Source: Desmodesmus armatus | Taxonomy: Eukaryota > Chlorophyta > Chlorophyceae > Sphaeropleales > Scenedesmaceae | DNA: 64,000 bases | Assembly: GCA_007449985.2 (NCBI GenBank) | Contig: VIIQ02000181.1 | Coordinates: forward strand, 1-64,000 | Reading direction: 5' to 3' | Part shown: positions 10,426-21,208 of the stretch, one piece after another | Layout of the letters: each line of letters begins with the position of its first letter | Position numbering within the stretch: the first letter of the stretch is position 1 | Notes under the pieces: generated by a model | The model's input: only the letters and a program-made list of their open reading frames with translations | What the model was told of the DNA's origin: nothing | Databases searched by the model: none | Program-made: the position numbers and the translations under genes

Positions 10426-10901
10426 TGCTTACGTCTTGTGCGTATCTTCAGCCTGTGAGTGTGAAATGAGAAGAACGAGAAAGTTACGCCGACACGGCCA
10501 GTAGGCCTTCCCCTGTCGATCCGACAGTTTTAAGCTCAGGAGTGGGACGGGGGGTGACCTTCACGGCTGCCGAAGAGCGATTCACTTTGTATGAACCGAT
10601 TGACGCAGAATAATCATTTTCAGAAGTTGAGTGTGCCGCCCCTGCCTGGCTTTGTGGGGCACTCTGTGTCCCATCCCACAGCCTTGGACGCACACTTGGA
10701 GGGGGATTGTGGGCAACAATGCGGGCAAAGACTTTGAGGTGCATGGTTTTGCCTTGAGAGCCTCAAAACACCTCATCCCATGCCTTAAAGGCCCCACACC
10801 ATCCCTTCCAAGTTGCCAGTCTGGTGATCAAGAAGTTTAGTGAAGTTGAAGCGCAGGCCTGCCAAGGCAATTGCCGTGTTTGCAAACACTTGCAAAAATA
10901 C

Positions 10902-10974
10902 GGCCCAGGTAGTGCTAGTCGCAGGCCCAGGTAGTGCTAGTTCCAGGCAATTTGTGCCCCCGACTAGCACTACC
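10902..10974. repeat. Direct repeat plus inverted repeat around GGTAGTGCTAGT
   Basis: GGCCCAGGTAGTGCTAGT occurs at 10902-10919 and again at 10924-10941. Its last 12 bases are repeated inverted (ACTAGCACTACC) at 10963-10974. The second direct copy and the inverted copy can form a 12-bp hairpin with a 21-base loop. No gene overlaps. A transposon end or terminator-like structure is possible, but there is no proof. Confidence 0.7.
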
Positions 10975-11837
10975 AAAACTTGGCGGCAATCGTCCACTCA
11001 TACAAACAATGAAATCACTGACAAGGCACAGCACACTTCCAGATCCAGATGCATGTCGCAGCTCAACGACCTGTGTCCCCACTGTGGCCATGCTGCACTT
11101 GACAGCTGTGCCTGCATACAATCCACCATGACATCGCCTTGGTTCATGAGGGGTGACACATTGGCATTGCCGCACTGAAGGCTTCAACACAGCAACACAG
11201 CCGCTGGGGCAACATAGATATGTGTCCCAAAGCCTTGCAAGCTGCTTCACAACAACAACAACAACCGTCCAGTGATGCTCCGCAGCTGGCAGCCACACAC
11301 CATGACCTTATGCAACCGTAACGTTGCCTTGGCAGCAGTGTCAGCATAGCCAAATCCTATTAAAGAGGATAGCACTCCACTAGCCTCACACATTCAGCTG
11401 GGCTTTATGCGTCACACTTTGACAGCTGGGTCGATCACATCACAAACTACCACTGGCGTCCCAGGCCTTGCTGTAGCAACTGCTTCAGCACTCAAGCACA
11501 CCACTGCCCTCAAATGCCAGCAGTAGCAAAAAAGGCGCCAAGGAAGCCTCAGAGCAGAACTTAGGCCCCTGTGTCAGCACACAAAGAGGCAGCCTAGCAA
11601 ACCATTTAAGCACTCGCCAAGGTCAGGCCTGAGCTCAAATGCAGGAGTAATGCCAGCACCAGCACACAAATCAAGCCTGAGCAGCCACGTAAGCATATTC
11701 CAAAGGCAATCCAAAGGCATCACCAGCCTTTGTAAAGCAAGGATGTCACGCCCTGACTCTCGAAACAACCTCGACAGCTGCGTCTACACACTCAGGAGCA
11801 CCGCTGCCTGTGTGTAGCAACAACTTCAGGCCCGATC

Positions 11838-11995
11838 CTCGATTCAAACCCTTGGCAGCTGTGTCAGCATATGCAAAGGCCCCACTGCATCTATAAAGAC
11901 CTAGCCTGCAGCAGGAACATCAGGCCCGTCCTCAGTTCAAACCTTGGCAGCTGTGTCAGCATACTCAAACGCCACACTGGCCTCTCAAGCCAGAC
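11838..11995 (-). repeat. Two degraded copies of the DOHH C-terminal exon end
   Basis: The last codons of DOHH (plus-strand GCCTTGGCAGCTGTGTCAGC at 12118) recur as CCTTGGCAGCTGTGTCAGCA at about 11848 and 11943. Each is followed by CATA-C/T-CAAA-GCC-like sequence. A fainter trace occurs near 11770 (GACAGCTGCGTCTACACACT). All lie downstream of the gene in its own orientation, at spacings of roughly 95 to 175 bp. They are non-coding copies of the terminal exon end plus 3' flank. Confidence 0.75.
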
Positions 11996-12112
11996 CCAAA
12001 CAACAGCCTCCGCCCTCAGAACGAACCACTGGCCCCATATCAAAGACTGACCACCCCAATCTGTGATAGACCCCCCCCCCCCCACACACACACACAAAGC
12101 CTGCTACGCATT

Positions 12113-14627
12113 TCACGCCTTGGCAGCTGTGTCAGCATACTCAAAGGCCCCGCTAGCCTCATGCTCCAGCATATCCAGCGCCACCACACAGCTGTGGGCC
12201 ACGATGGGGTCAGGGTCCGTTGCATACTGCTTCAGCATCGACACACTGGCTGCATCCGCCACAGCACCCAGCGCCTCTGCTGCTTCGTGCCGCACCATGG
12301 CATGCTCCTTGGAATCCTGCGCAACAGCAGCAGGGAGCATGCAACACATCAATGTGTTCAGCAACAGACACAACACAGATGCTCAACGCAGCAGTGTGTG
12401 CCGCACTATTGCGTGCTGCTTGGAGTCCTGCGCGTGAGACGGCAGCAACAGAAACACAGGATACATCCAGACAGTGTGTAAGCAACAGCAGCATCTGCCA
12501 CGGCACCCAGCGCCTCTGCTGCCTCGTGCCGCACCATGGCATGCTCCTTGCAGTCCTGCGCAATAGTAACAGAAGCACATGACACATCCATGTTTAGCAA
12601 CGGACAGACCATGACACATTCAGCTTGAAAACTTTCAACAGCGCCGGCCGCACCATGGCATGCTCCTTGCAGTCCTGCGCAACAACAGCAACAGACAACA
12701 CATGACCATTTCAATGCTGAACGTTTTGGCAGTGCGTGCCACAACCACAAATGTCGCCCCAACCCCTGCAATCATGACCTCACCTGCAGGACTTTGCACA
12801 GTATGTCTGCAGATGCCGGGTGCTGCATCTGTCCCATGACATAAGCCACCTCGTGCTTGAGCAGGGCACTGCTGGCCCCGAAGGCCTCGCCCAGCACAGC
12901 TACTGCTGCCTCCCCACCCTTGTTACGCAGCGCAAAGAGGGCGCGGTAGCGCTGCAAGTCGGCACAGCACAGCATAGCACGGCACGTCAGATGATCAGCG
13001 CAGTTGGGCACCACCACGGCTGTTGGCACGTGCTTGACGCAACATGCATGGAAACGGCAGTGGCAGCTGTTACATCCTTCATGCCTCAAGCCAGAGGTGT
13101 GCTGGCCACAGCAGACTCTACCGGGTGTGCTGGTCAAGTTGGCAGGATTGACTGAGTGCTCGGCTGTTACTGTTACTCCTGAGCCTGAATTGGCATTGTG
13201 CTTTGCATTTTGCCTTGCTTTACCCTGCTTATCAGACAGAGCAAGCATGTCTCTGCTGGTGCAGCATGCCAGCCCCTCTGCAGGACCACTTGCATGGTGC
13301 CAAGCCGGCACACAACCATCATGATGATGACCAAGCACTGTGTCCATATTCCATACTAGTGGCACCAGACCGTGCGAATGCCAACCTTACCTCAAACATC
13401 GGCTGCTGTGGGTCCAACAGAATGCTGCGCAGCTGCTCAATGGGTGTGCTGGACGGCAGCGCAGGCGTGGGATCCACACTGTAATACGGAGACTCCTCAT
13501 CCCCTGCATCTGCTGCTGCTGCAGCTGCGGAGGGAGTATCCTTGCTGCCTTTTGCTGCACCAGCTCCTGCTGCTCCTCCTGCTGCCTGCTTTTCCTGCAG
13601 GTACTGCAAGCGGCCTAGGGCCAGCTGGCATGTCTCTGCAACTTCCTGACAGCTGTCAATGGTGTGCTGCTGCAGCACCTCTAGGCAGTCTGGTGCAGCA
13701 ATGGCTCCTAGCGCCTCAGCTGCCTCATGCCGCACCCTGCAGCACAGCACAGCACAGCACGGCATAGCATGCCGCAGACACACAGGACAGTGGGTGACTG
13801 TGGGCTCGACTGGCCATTCATAGCAGCTTCCTCCAGCTCATTCCTGCCGCCGCACAAAACGCCGCCGCACAAAACAGAACTTGGGAACTTGATCCTGAGA
13901 CTGCCTGCTGCCTCTCAGCACTTGTGCTGCTATTGCTTCTGCTTCTGCTTCTGCTTCTGCTTCTGCTTCTGCTTCTGCTGCTGCTGCTGCTTCTGCTGCT
14001 GCTTCTGCTGTTTTGGGTTCCTGCAGAAGGCTAATTGAAAGTCCAGTATGAAGCTTCATGCATGCCAACACAAGGCTTCATGCATGCCAAACAGTGCAGC
14101 CACAGCCACTCACATGGGATGCTGGCTGCCATCTGCCACCAAGGCTTTGAGGGTTTCGACAGCAGTTGCATCCTGGCGCTGGCCCAAACAGAAGGCCACG
14201 TCGTGCCGGAACAAGTCTGACTCGTCCTTGAGTGCTGGTGGTAGTTGACAACAGCGAAGAAAGAAGCGGCAAACGCTCAGGGAAGATATAAGTGACAAAG
14301 GTGGATGGGTTGCAGATGCTTCAGATTGCTGTACAGACTGTCCATGCAAGCAGCAAGAAGGGTGGTGGCTTCATGACATGCTGCTCACTGCTCACAAGTG
14401 TCGCATAATGGAGCAACCTAATAACTCAATTCTATTCAATAAACCACACGGCACTCTGGCACCTCTGTCAGCACACCTGTTATGAGGGCTTTGGTGGCAG
14501 CAGTGCCGGCCACGTTCCGGAGGGAGAACAGCACGCGGTACTTCTCAGGCAGGGAGGTGCTGCTGTCGACGACCTTACGCTCTAGGGATGAAACAACATC
14601 CTCGGGAGCCTCTACCAAGGTTGCCAT
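12113..14627 (-). CDS. DOHH: Deoxyhypusine hydroxylase (DOHH)
   Basis: DOHH hydroxylates the deoxyhypusine side chain of eIF5A in the cytosol, completing hypusine. It is an iron enzyme made of HEAT-like repeats. The model has five exons, complement(join(12113..12316, 12784..12951, 13391..13736, 14114..14234, 14477..14627)). All have GT-AG junctions and compatible phases, giving 329 residues against about 300 in the family. The two half-domains each carry two iron-ligand motifs: RHDVAFCLGQ and VRHEAAEALGA in the first, KHEVAYVMGQM and VRHEAAEALGA in the second. The first is His-Asp instead of the usual His-Glu. Between the halves is an Ala/Gly-rich low-complexity linker (about residues 135-175). 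The start Met at 14627 leads into a helical repeat. It shares a 341-bp upstream region with the divergent EF-Ts gene. Degenerate copies of its last exon lie inside intron 4 and downstream of its stop. Confidence 0.92.
12385..12690 (-). repeat. Three partial copies of DOHH exon 5 in intron 4
   Basis: Exon 5 of DOHH starts with codons DSKEHAMVRHEAAEALGAVA at 12316. Shortened copies occur upstream on the sense strand at about 12397-12438 (DSKQHAIVRH), 12497-12562 (DCKEHAMVRHEAAEALGAVA) and 12645-12685 (DCKEHAMVRP). Each follows a CAG acceptor-like end (TGCGCAG). The middle copy preserves a complete His-Glu iron motif but has no matching donor. They look like tandem duplications of the intron end plus exon start. 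Confidence 0.8.
13932..14015 (-). repeat. (GAAGCA)n microsatellite in DOHH intron 2
   Basis: Hexanucleotide TGCTTC/GAAGCA array followed by mixed TGC and TGCTTC units. It lies within the intron between exons 2 and 3 of DOHH. No other function is seen. Confidence 0.85.
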
Positions 14628-14968
14628 CGAAAGCTAGCTGCACACTCGAAACAGGTGGTTGCGACAGCAACTGCTGCTGCTGGTGGTGCTGGTGTGCAGG
14701 AGCGTGACGGGTGGGACTTAGCAGAGCAAGGTGAGTCGATGTGAAAAGTGAAAATAAGAGTTCCTCCCAGAGAACCCAACACAGTTATGCAACACACCGC
14801 GAACAGTTGGTAACCGCCAGTAACCTTGTCTGCCTTTGGAATGCAACCTACGTGCTTGAAGTTGAAAGTGCTGCAAAGCCAATCTTCATTGGCTTCATTA
14901 CTCTGAACCTCCAAGTGGGTGCGCACTTGCAGTTTGCCAAGTGCAGATCGCCATCCACACATCTGAAG
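14628..14968. promoter_or_regulatory. Shared upstream region of divergent DOHH and EF-Ts
   Basis: A 341-bp interval separates the DOHH start codon (14627, minus) from the proposed EF-Ts start codon (14969, plus). It must hold both promoters and 5' UTRs unless a 5' UTR intron extends further. No clear TATA box was recognised. Pairing a factor needed for eIF5A activity with an organellar elongation factor suggests, but does not show, co-regulation of translation genes. Confidence 0.5.
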
Positions 14969-17900
14969 ATGCTCCAATTGGCTGCTGCTCAGCTGAGCCA
15001 GCATGCAGCAGGCCCAACAAGCCTCAGACATCTTGCAGCAGCCCTCAACCGCGTTGTCAGCAGCCACTTCAGCAGCAGCAGTGCAGCATGCTCCGCGGCA
15101 CCTGCGAATGCAATGCAGCTGATCAAGGAACTTAGGGCACAGAGTGGAGCTCCTATCCAGGATGTCAAGGTATGGGGCGTGCTATGAAACACTTTCTGCA
15201 ACCCTCCTGGCTGGTCAACCCACCGGTCAACACATAGCACTCAGTGGCAGCCGAGGCTTTCTGTACTCCAAATACACCCTGATTCCACTGAGGGCGAAGG
15301 GGTCCAGCTGACAATCATCAACCTAATTGCAGAGAAATACAGTCAGCCATACCCCCCCCCCCCCCGCCCCCTCTCCCCCTCCTGAACTTTGAAACCCTGA
15401 AACACTATTTGCTCGCACGTACCCTGTAGCTGTTGTGGTTCCACATCTCAGTCCTGCCTGGCCTCTTCCCACTGGGACATGTCAAACCCCAACTTCTTTC
15501 CCCCCTAACTACACTCGCAGTGTCAAACACTTCCTCTCCATCCGATCCAATTACCCCCCCCACCCCTCGTAATGTTTGCATGTCCTCCTTGCAGTCCTGC
15601 CTTGCCTCGTCCAACTGGGACGTGTCAGCAGCTATGGAGGCGCTGCGGCTCAAGGGTCTGGCAGCAGCAGTCAAGAAGGCCTCAAGGCATGCGTCAGAGG
15701 GACTGGTGGCGGTGTATCAGGTGAGGGGGGGGGGGTGTTGGGGGGGGGGGGGTTCTGGGGGGGGGGTGTTTTTTTTTGGGGGGGGGGGGGGATATGAGGA
15801 GGGGGGGGGGCGGTGAAATGGAAGGCAATGACCGGTGTGTGCTGGAAGGGGGGGGGGAGGCGCTGCGCCTCAAGGGACTGGCAGCAGCAGTGAAAAAAGC
15901 CTCTAGGCATGCGTCAGAGGGACTGGTGGCGGTGCACCAGGTGTGTGTGTGTGTGGGGGGGGGGGTGTTTTGGGGGGGGGGGGGGGTGGAAGGTGTGTGC
16001 TGGAAAGGGGGGGGGAGGCGGAGCAGGAGGGGGCAGCGTGGGTAGCAGCAGTCAAAAAAGCCTCACGACATGCGTCAGAGGGACTGGTGCCTGTGCACCA
16101 GGTAAGGAGGGTATGTGTGTGTGTGGGGGGGGGGGGCATGACAGGACATGAGTGTGTGTGAGAGGGGGGGGGAGCAGAAGGGGGCAGTGTGGGTAGCAGC
16201 AGTGAAGAAGGCCTCACGACATGCGTCAGAGGGACTGGTGCCTGTGCACCAGGTAAGAAGGCTATGTGTGGGGGAGGGGGATGACAGGACATGTGTGTGT
16301 GAGAGGTGTGGGGGGGGGGGGGGAGCAGAAGGGGGCAGTGTGAGATAGCAGCAGTCAAGCAGGTCTCATGGCGGGCTGGGTCTCCTGAACACAACCTCCC
16401 TGCAAGAGTCAGCCACAAACATGCTTTCGGGGGAGCGCTGCTTCTGCCGTATTGAACAGCCGTATCAAACAGGAGAGGTGATTCAACTAACTGATTGTTG
16501 GCCGTTTTTATCTGCAGGCCAGCCCTCACTGCGTGTCAGTGGTGGAAGTTAACAGCAAACCAGACTTTGTCGCTTTTGCGCGAAGGCTGTTGTGATTGCA
16601 ACATGCCGGAAACACAAAGGAGACAACAACAAAGTGCCAGTTTCCTTGCCCCCCCCCTTTCTGGCTGCTTTCCTGCAGGCCAGCCCTCACTGCGTGTCAG
16701 TTGTCGAAGTCAACAGCGAAACGGACTTTGTCGGGCGCTCAGAGCCCTTCCAGCAGCTGGTGAAAGCGGCAGCAATGGCAGCAGCGTCACTGCTGCCACA
16801 GCAGCCGCCGGCAGCAGCAGCAGCAGTGCAGCTGCAGCAGCTTGGCTTCGAGCAGCTGTCGTCAGCACGGCTTGATGCGTCTGGTGCTACTGTCTCGGAG
16901 GGCTGCGCCAGCCTTGCAGGAAAATTGCGGGAAAACATCGCACTGCGCCGGGGGTGGATCATGGCTGGCGGGCCCAACTGTGAGTTCATTCGCAGCCGCA
17001 GCAGCACTGTGTAATGCTGCTTTGACTTTTGCGTGTGCTGCCTTTCCTTCACAGCTTAGAAAAGGCGGGAAGCTGTCGTTGTGGCCCATGCCCATAACAT
17101 GCAACAGCATGAAGTCGCAGCTTCAAGCCTTCAAGTCTAAGTTAGACGTTACGCATTGGTCCCGTCACAGCTGGGGTGGGCTATGCCTGCAGTACACTTG
17201 TGGTGTAGCTGCCAGCACACAGTTGCGCTCCGACATACTTCAGTCGCAAATTGTCCATGCTTGTCGCCTGTGTGTTGTTGCAGGTGTGGTGTTGTGCTAT
17301 GTGCACATGCCTGTTGGCTGTCAGTGCACAGTTGCACTCATGCACATCAAGTCCTCAGTATATCTATGCTTGCCGCTGTTGATGGTGCAGGTGTGGTGTC
17401 GTGCTACGTGCACACTCTACTCACAATGTGTCCATGCTTGCCGCTGGTGATGTTGCAGGTGTTGTGTCGTGCTACGTGCACATGCCCGCCGCTCCTGGTG
17501 CTGGGCGCATCGCTGCTGTAGTGGGGCTGGAGGCAGCAGGAGTGCAGCAGCTTGAGCAGGTGCATGTTATTATGGAATATGTTGCTGCAGGAGCCTCCTT
17601 GTGTCTCCAGGAGCAGCAAACCTTGCATCTCTGCAGTGGTACCCATGGTCCTTACTGCTGACCGCAGCTCCGCATGTTACTCTGATTGAGAAGTCAAGTA
17701 ACGCAGCTACAGGATGACGTCTTTTTCATGTTCATGTATATGTGTCCTGCAGGACAAGCAGCAGCAGCTGTCTGAGCTGGCCTCGCAGCTATCCATGCAT
17801 GCGGCCGGCATGAACACCCAGCACGTCAGCACAAGCAGCATAGGCCAGGATGTGCTGGACTCTGTGCGGCAGGATTTCCAGTCACAGACAGAAGCCCTCA

Positions 17901-19110
17901 TGCCTGGCAAGCCTGCACAGGTGTTGGCTAAGATTGTGGATGGCAAAGTGGCAAAGTGGCTCAAGGAGGTGAGTGTTGGTTCTGGCCTTAAAAAACAGCA
18001 GCCAAACAGCAGCATGTGCAGCGCAGGCCCTGAGGGGAACTTGTCAAAGTGTTGGCTAAGATTGGCAAGGTGGCCAAGTGGCTGAAGGAGGTGAGTGCTT
18101 GACTGTTATTTCCAGCTTTGATGACTGTTATGTGGAGCGTGATAGTCTGTCTGACGAGGTGCTGGCCAAGCGTATGAAAGGGGCCATGCGACCTACTTCT
18201 AGAGGTTGAGCGTGAAGTGGCACCTATCCTGCGGCTGCATGAGTGGGCTCTGCTGAGGCTTGCGGCAATGGTGGGGTTAAACTCAAGGTGCAGGCGGTGG
18301 AAACACTGACGGGGTTTCTGCATCTGATGCATGCATCTGGCTTCACCCCAGTCGGCCGTGCCCTGTTGACAACCTCACCCACTCAGTGGCTGACGGTAAC
18401 AAAGTGACGGTTACCAAGTTTTTACGGGAGCATTAATGCTGTGTTTGCCAAAAAAAAGTGGTGTCTTTGGAAGATGGTAGCACATCTCACGTCTTGCACT
18501 GTGCTGCCCCTGCGCTGCGGTGCCTGTGCATGCTGCAGTCCTGCCTGCTGGACCAGAAGTTTGTGCTGGATGACTCGGTGACAGTGCAGCAGCTGCTCAA
18601 AAACAAAGCACAGCAACTGGGCCTGCCAGGTATGTGTGAGACTGTCATGCTCACGGGGTAATCTCAATCGCCCACCCGAATGCGAAGAGGAAGGGTGCTA
18701 ATATATGTGAAAGCCCCCATGAGCAGATCTGCTCGCTGGCTAGTGCCGGGGAAGAGGGTTAACCCCTGCAATATTGGTATTGGTAATTGTTCTGCCGTGC
18801 TCTCTATACCATGCGGCACACTCCATGTGCTCCTTCTCCTGCTGCAGACAGAGGCGTGCCGTGAATGTGTGGGCCTCAACTCAACGGTGTCACTGAATGT
18901 TTTTACGGGTAGAATTGACATCTGCGCACCGATTTGGCGGGAAACCTTGACAAACACTCTGCGGTGCTGCTGCCTGTGTATATGGTGTGTGCAGGCCCCC
19001 TGCAGGTAGCTGCCCTGCTGAGGGTTCAAGTGGGTGAGGGTTTGGAGAGGGAGGCTGAGAAAGCGGACTTTGCAGCTGAAGTGGCAGCCATGGCAGCAGC
19101 TGGGAAGTGA
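14969..19110 (+). CDS. Organellar translation elongation factor EF-Ts, probably mitochondrial
   Basis: EF-Ts is the guanine-nucleotide exchange factor for EF-Tu. Clear exons are 14969-15169 (NAMQLIKELRAQSGAPIQDV), 15595-15720 (SCLASSNWDVSAAMEALRLK, completing the UBA-like N domain), 16679 to about 16955 (HCVSVVEVNSETDFVGRSEP, the Thr-Asp-Phe-Val core contact), 17459-17559 (VVSCYVHMP to GRIAAVVGLEAAG), 17753-17968 (DKQQQLSELASQLSMHAAG to KVAKWLKE), 18539-18629 (SCLLDQKFVLDDSVTVQQLL) and 19010-19110 (LLRVQVGEGLEREAEKADF, stop TGA). The link between the third and fourth exon is unresolved: the phase needs a further exon or a different donor. The first 35 residues from Met 14969 are Ala/Ser/Leu/Arg-rich without acids, as in a mitochondrial or plastid targeting peptide. 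There are no S1 domains, unlike the plastid polyprotein form known from Chlamydomonas. Several exons have truncated duplicates in adjoining introns. Confidence 0.9.
15721..16370 (+). repeat. Tandem array of partial EF-Ts exon 2 copies
   Basis: The 3' part of exon 2 (KKASRHASEGLVAVYQ plus donor) is repeated at about 15848-15940, 16037-16101 and 16195-16252, with a shorter trace at 16345-16365. Each copy ends in CAG/GT-like donor sequence followed at once by a G-run. All keep the coding frame within the copy (KKASRHASEGLV), and two change VAVYQ to VPVHQ. The intervening DNA is almost pure G with TGTG. The copies could act as decoy donors or extra in-frame cassette exons. Confidence 0.88.
16515..16590 (+). 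repeat. Partial copy of EF-Ts exon 3
   Basis: The sequence after CTGCAG at about 16512 repeats the first 45 bases of exon 3 (16679 onward), coding SLRVSVVEVNSKPDFV in place of HCVSVVEVNSETDFV. It then diverges. The TDF core motif is changed to PDF, so it is not a functional substitute. Confidence 0.8.
17280..17425 (+). repeat. Partial copies of the EF-Ts YVHMP exon start
   Basis: CAGGTGTGGTGTTGTGCTAT at about 17280 and CAGGTGTGGTGTCGTGCTAC at about 17388 copy the acceptor and first 30 to 40 bases of the true exon at 17459. The copies then diverge. Each supplies an alternative acceptor, and neither extends into the GRIAAVVG part. Confidence 0.75.
18025..18100 (+). repeat. Partial copy of the EF-Ts KVAKWLKE exon end
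   Basis: AAGTGTTGGCTAAGATTGGC through GGCTGAAGGAGGTGAGTGCT repeats the last 45 bases and the donor of exon 17753-17968, with a small internal deletion. It lies about 100 bp downstream in the next intron. Confidence 0.75.
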
Positions 19111-19439
19111 TGTTACAATGCGGAAATTGTTCCCAGTAGAAGCACTCAGGGCCTGACTGGTACTGTATGGGATGCGGTGTAGCATGCTGTCAGCCTATTG
19201 CTATGGCCTGCAAACTCACTAGCTCACTAGCAACTTTACATGCTATGCTTGGTCCTTGGCTTGGTTTTTTGATGCATGGACAGAAGAAGTGTAAGGAGGC
19301 CTGCACTGTGTGAGTGCAGATGAGTTGGTCACGAGTAGCAGACTGCGACTCTAGCCTTGGATAACAGCAGCGGTGGCCTCAATACACAGCTCAAGCCACC
19401 ACAGTGTGATAGCATGGAGAAGCTAACCACACTGCGGGT

Positions 19440-20760
19440 CTGCTGGTGCACAACTACTGTGCTCCCAAGTAGACAAACACAACGCCGACACGCACCCACA
19501 TGCTGCCTGGAACGGAGTGACAACAAGGCAATAAGTTTATGCATCTCATTCAAGCGGCACTGCAGTGATTGATTCTTCCCACCCTTGCTTCACCACAGCA
19601 CTTGTCCCAGTAATGTGCACATGCTCAGGCAGAACTGCAGCTTACAGCCCCAAGCATGATCAGTGCGAGGCATGCCTGCCGTGAAACATCTGGCATATTA
19701 TACCAAACAACGGACACGTCCACTGTGTGACTCACTGACGCTGGGACTGGTACACTCCCCAACACTGCCTGCATTGGACTTTGCCTGCTAACAACATTGT
19801 CTTGCCTTGGCTGCAATGACATGCTGCACGCTGCATGCTTGGCTGCATTGCCAGCTCCTGCAACTCAGCAAGTCACTTGAGCGGCACTGTTCAGTTCATG
19901 TGAGCTGCACTGCCCACCGTATGCAGCCTGTGCAAGATATCCACTGGCACAACACATGCGCACCTCCAGGCAACTCCACAGATCAACCGTCTACTGACGA
20001 CCAGTAGTGACAAACAACTCAGTGGCAGCAACATACAGGGCTGCCACGTCATGATTGAGTAAGGGCAAGCGTACACAAGCACACTCCACTCTCAGGACAT
20101 GACACTACGCTCAGGTGGCCAAGTTGCACTCAAAGGAATAGCCTGAACTTTGGGTTGGGGTCCTGCGCAAGACAGCTGCTACCAGCTTGATGCAGGATCT
20201 GCATGCAAGACACAGGCAGCCTGTTGCCAGAGCTCAGTCTGCATGAACGTGATCACAGCCTGATGCAGGAGTTGGCGCCTACACAGCAGCGGCCTGGCCC
20301 CAGGAATTGACCCTTCACAATACATTATGTTATGTGCGAGGGCGCTCACAGCCAGAGGCATGAAGTCCACACATCGACCTAAAGTAGAGTTTAAAAAACC
20401 GTCCATAATACTGGCACTTGCGAGAGCAATCACAGCCTGATGATGACCTGCAGGTGTCACACATGTGTACTAGTAGTACACAGCTACCTCGACTACACTC
20501 GACCCTTCACAACACTGGCACTTGCTAGAGCGCTCACAGCCTGATGCATGCAACCTACTTGGTGTAGTACAAAGCTACCTGGAGTAGAAGTTGACCCTTG
20601 ACAAGATTGGCACCTGCTCAAGCAGTTGCGAGAGCACACACTGCCTAGTGCAGTAACCTGGAACCTGCAGAGCAACCTGCACCCCGAATTCACTCCTTCA
20701 CAACACCAGCACTTGCAGCAAGAGCCCTGACACCTACACAGCAGCTGCAGCTTGGAATGG
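19440..20760 (+). mobile_element. Unnamed repeat element copy 1
   Basis: About 1.3 kb matches, in inverted orientation, the segment at 44250-45560. Anchors are CGCCGACACGCACCCA (19484) with its counterpart near 45510; CACCACAGCACTTGTCCCAG (19591) with the reverse complement near 45350; TGTCTTGCCTTGGCTGCAAT (19797) with 45083-45134; and CAGTGGCAGCAACATACAGG (20021) with 44915. The element has a roughly 700-bp unique part followed by degenerate ~92-95 bp tandem units. Copy 1 is riddled with stops. No transposase or RT motif was recognised, and target-site duplications were not determined. Confidence 0.72.
20290..20760 (+). repeat. Degenerate ~92-100 bp tandem array, element copy 1
   Basis: Units begin with GACCCTTCACAACACTGGCA-like sequence and continue to CTCACAGCCTGATGCA. 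Recognisable starts are near 20308, 20396 (degenerate), 20501, 20593 and 20693. Between starts are TAC-rich segments such as GTACTAGTAGTACA. The reverse complement of the same unit makes up 44270-44620. Confidence 0.7.
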
Positions 20761-21208
20761 AAAAACCCAAAGATGCACCCTACAACTTGTGAGTGTTTGA
20801 AACACTCACATGCCCACAGCCTGTACACTGTACTACTGTGGCCACTGTACTACAATAGCTTATACGTGCGCAACTGTGGAACCATAGCTGGCCTTGCAAA
20901 CACAGAACACCCCTTTCCGCTTCCCACTTCCCAGTCAGCCTGACAATTCAGCACCTACAAACCAGCAAACTACCCAGAACAGAGCCATGAAAAAAAAAGC
21001 ACTGAGCCCAGAGAACAGCCAGACGCACTGACGATGACAGCCTCAGCAAGGGGTGCCGGTGCATGCAGTCTGTATGACCTCGTACCCCCCCCCCCACCCC
21101 CCCCCCCACCCTCCAGCAACAGCCACACCACGCAGGAGCGACCCTGCACAAGCAACCATAACAACCAAGCGTCACCCTAGTAGGTCCCCGCATGCATGCA
21201 GTGGCATT

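Larger units (their letters stand above)
10430..12112. other. Intergenic region between the unknown gene and DOHH
   Basis: No independent gene could be supported. Short open frames on both strands lack family motifs. It contains the hairpin repeat at 10902-10974 and, in its last 300 bases, degraded copies of the DOHH C-terminal codons. Confidence 0.45.

Noticed and set aside
10484..10744. Minus-strand open frame upstream of the unknown gene as a further 5' exon
   Set aside because: No clear donor joins it in phase to the exon starting at 10425, and it shows no recognisable motif.
12385..12690. DOHH intronic copies as genuine extra exons
   Set aside because: They lack matching donors, two are cut off in the His-Glu motif, and the protein is complete without them.
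20290..20760. Regularly spaced repeats that could suggest a CRISPR array
   Set aside because: Units are degenerate, contiguous at ~92-100 bp without unique spacers, and the host is eukaryotic.
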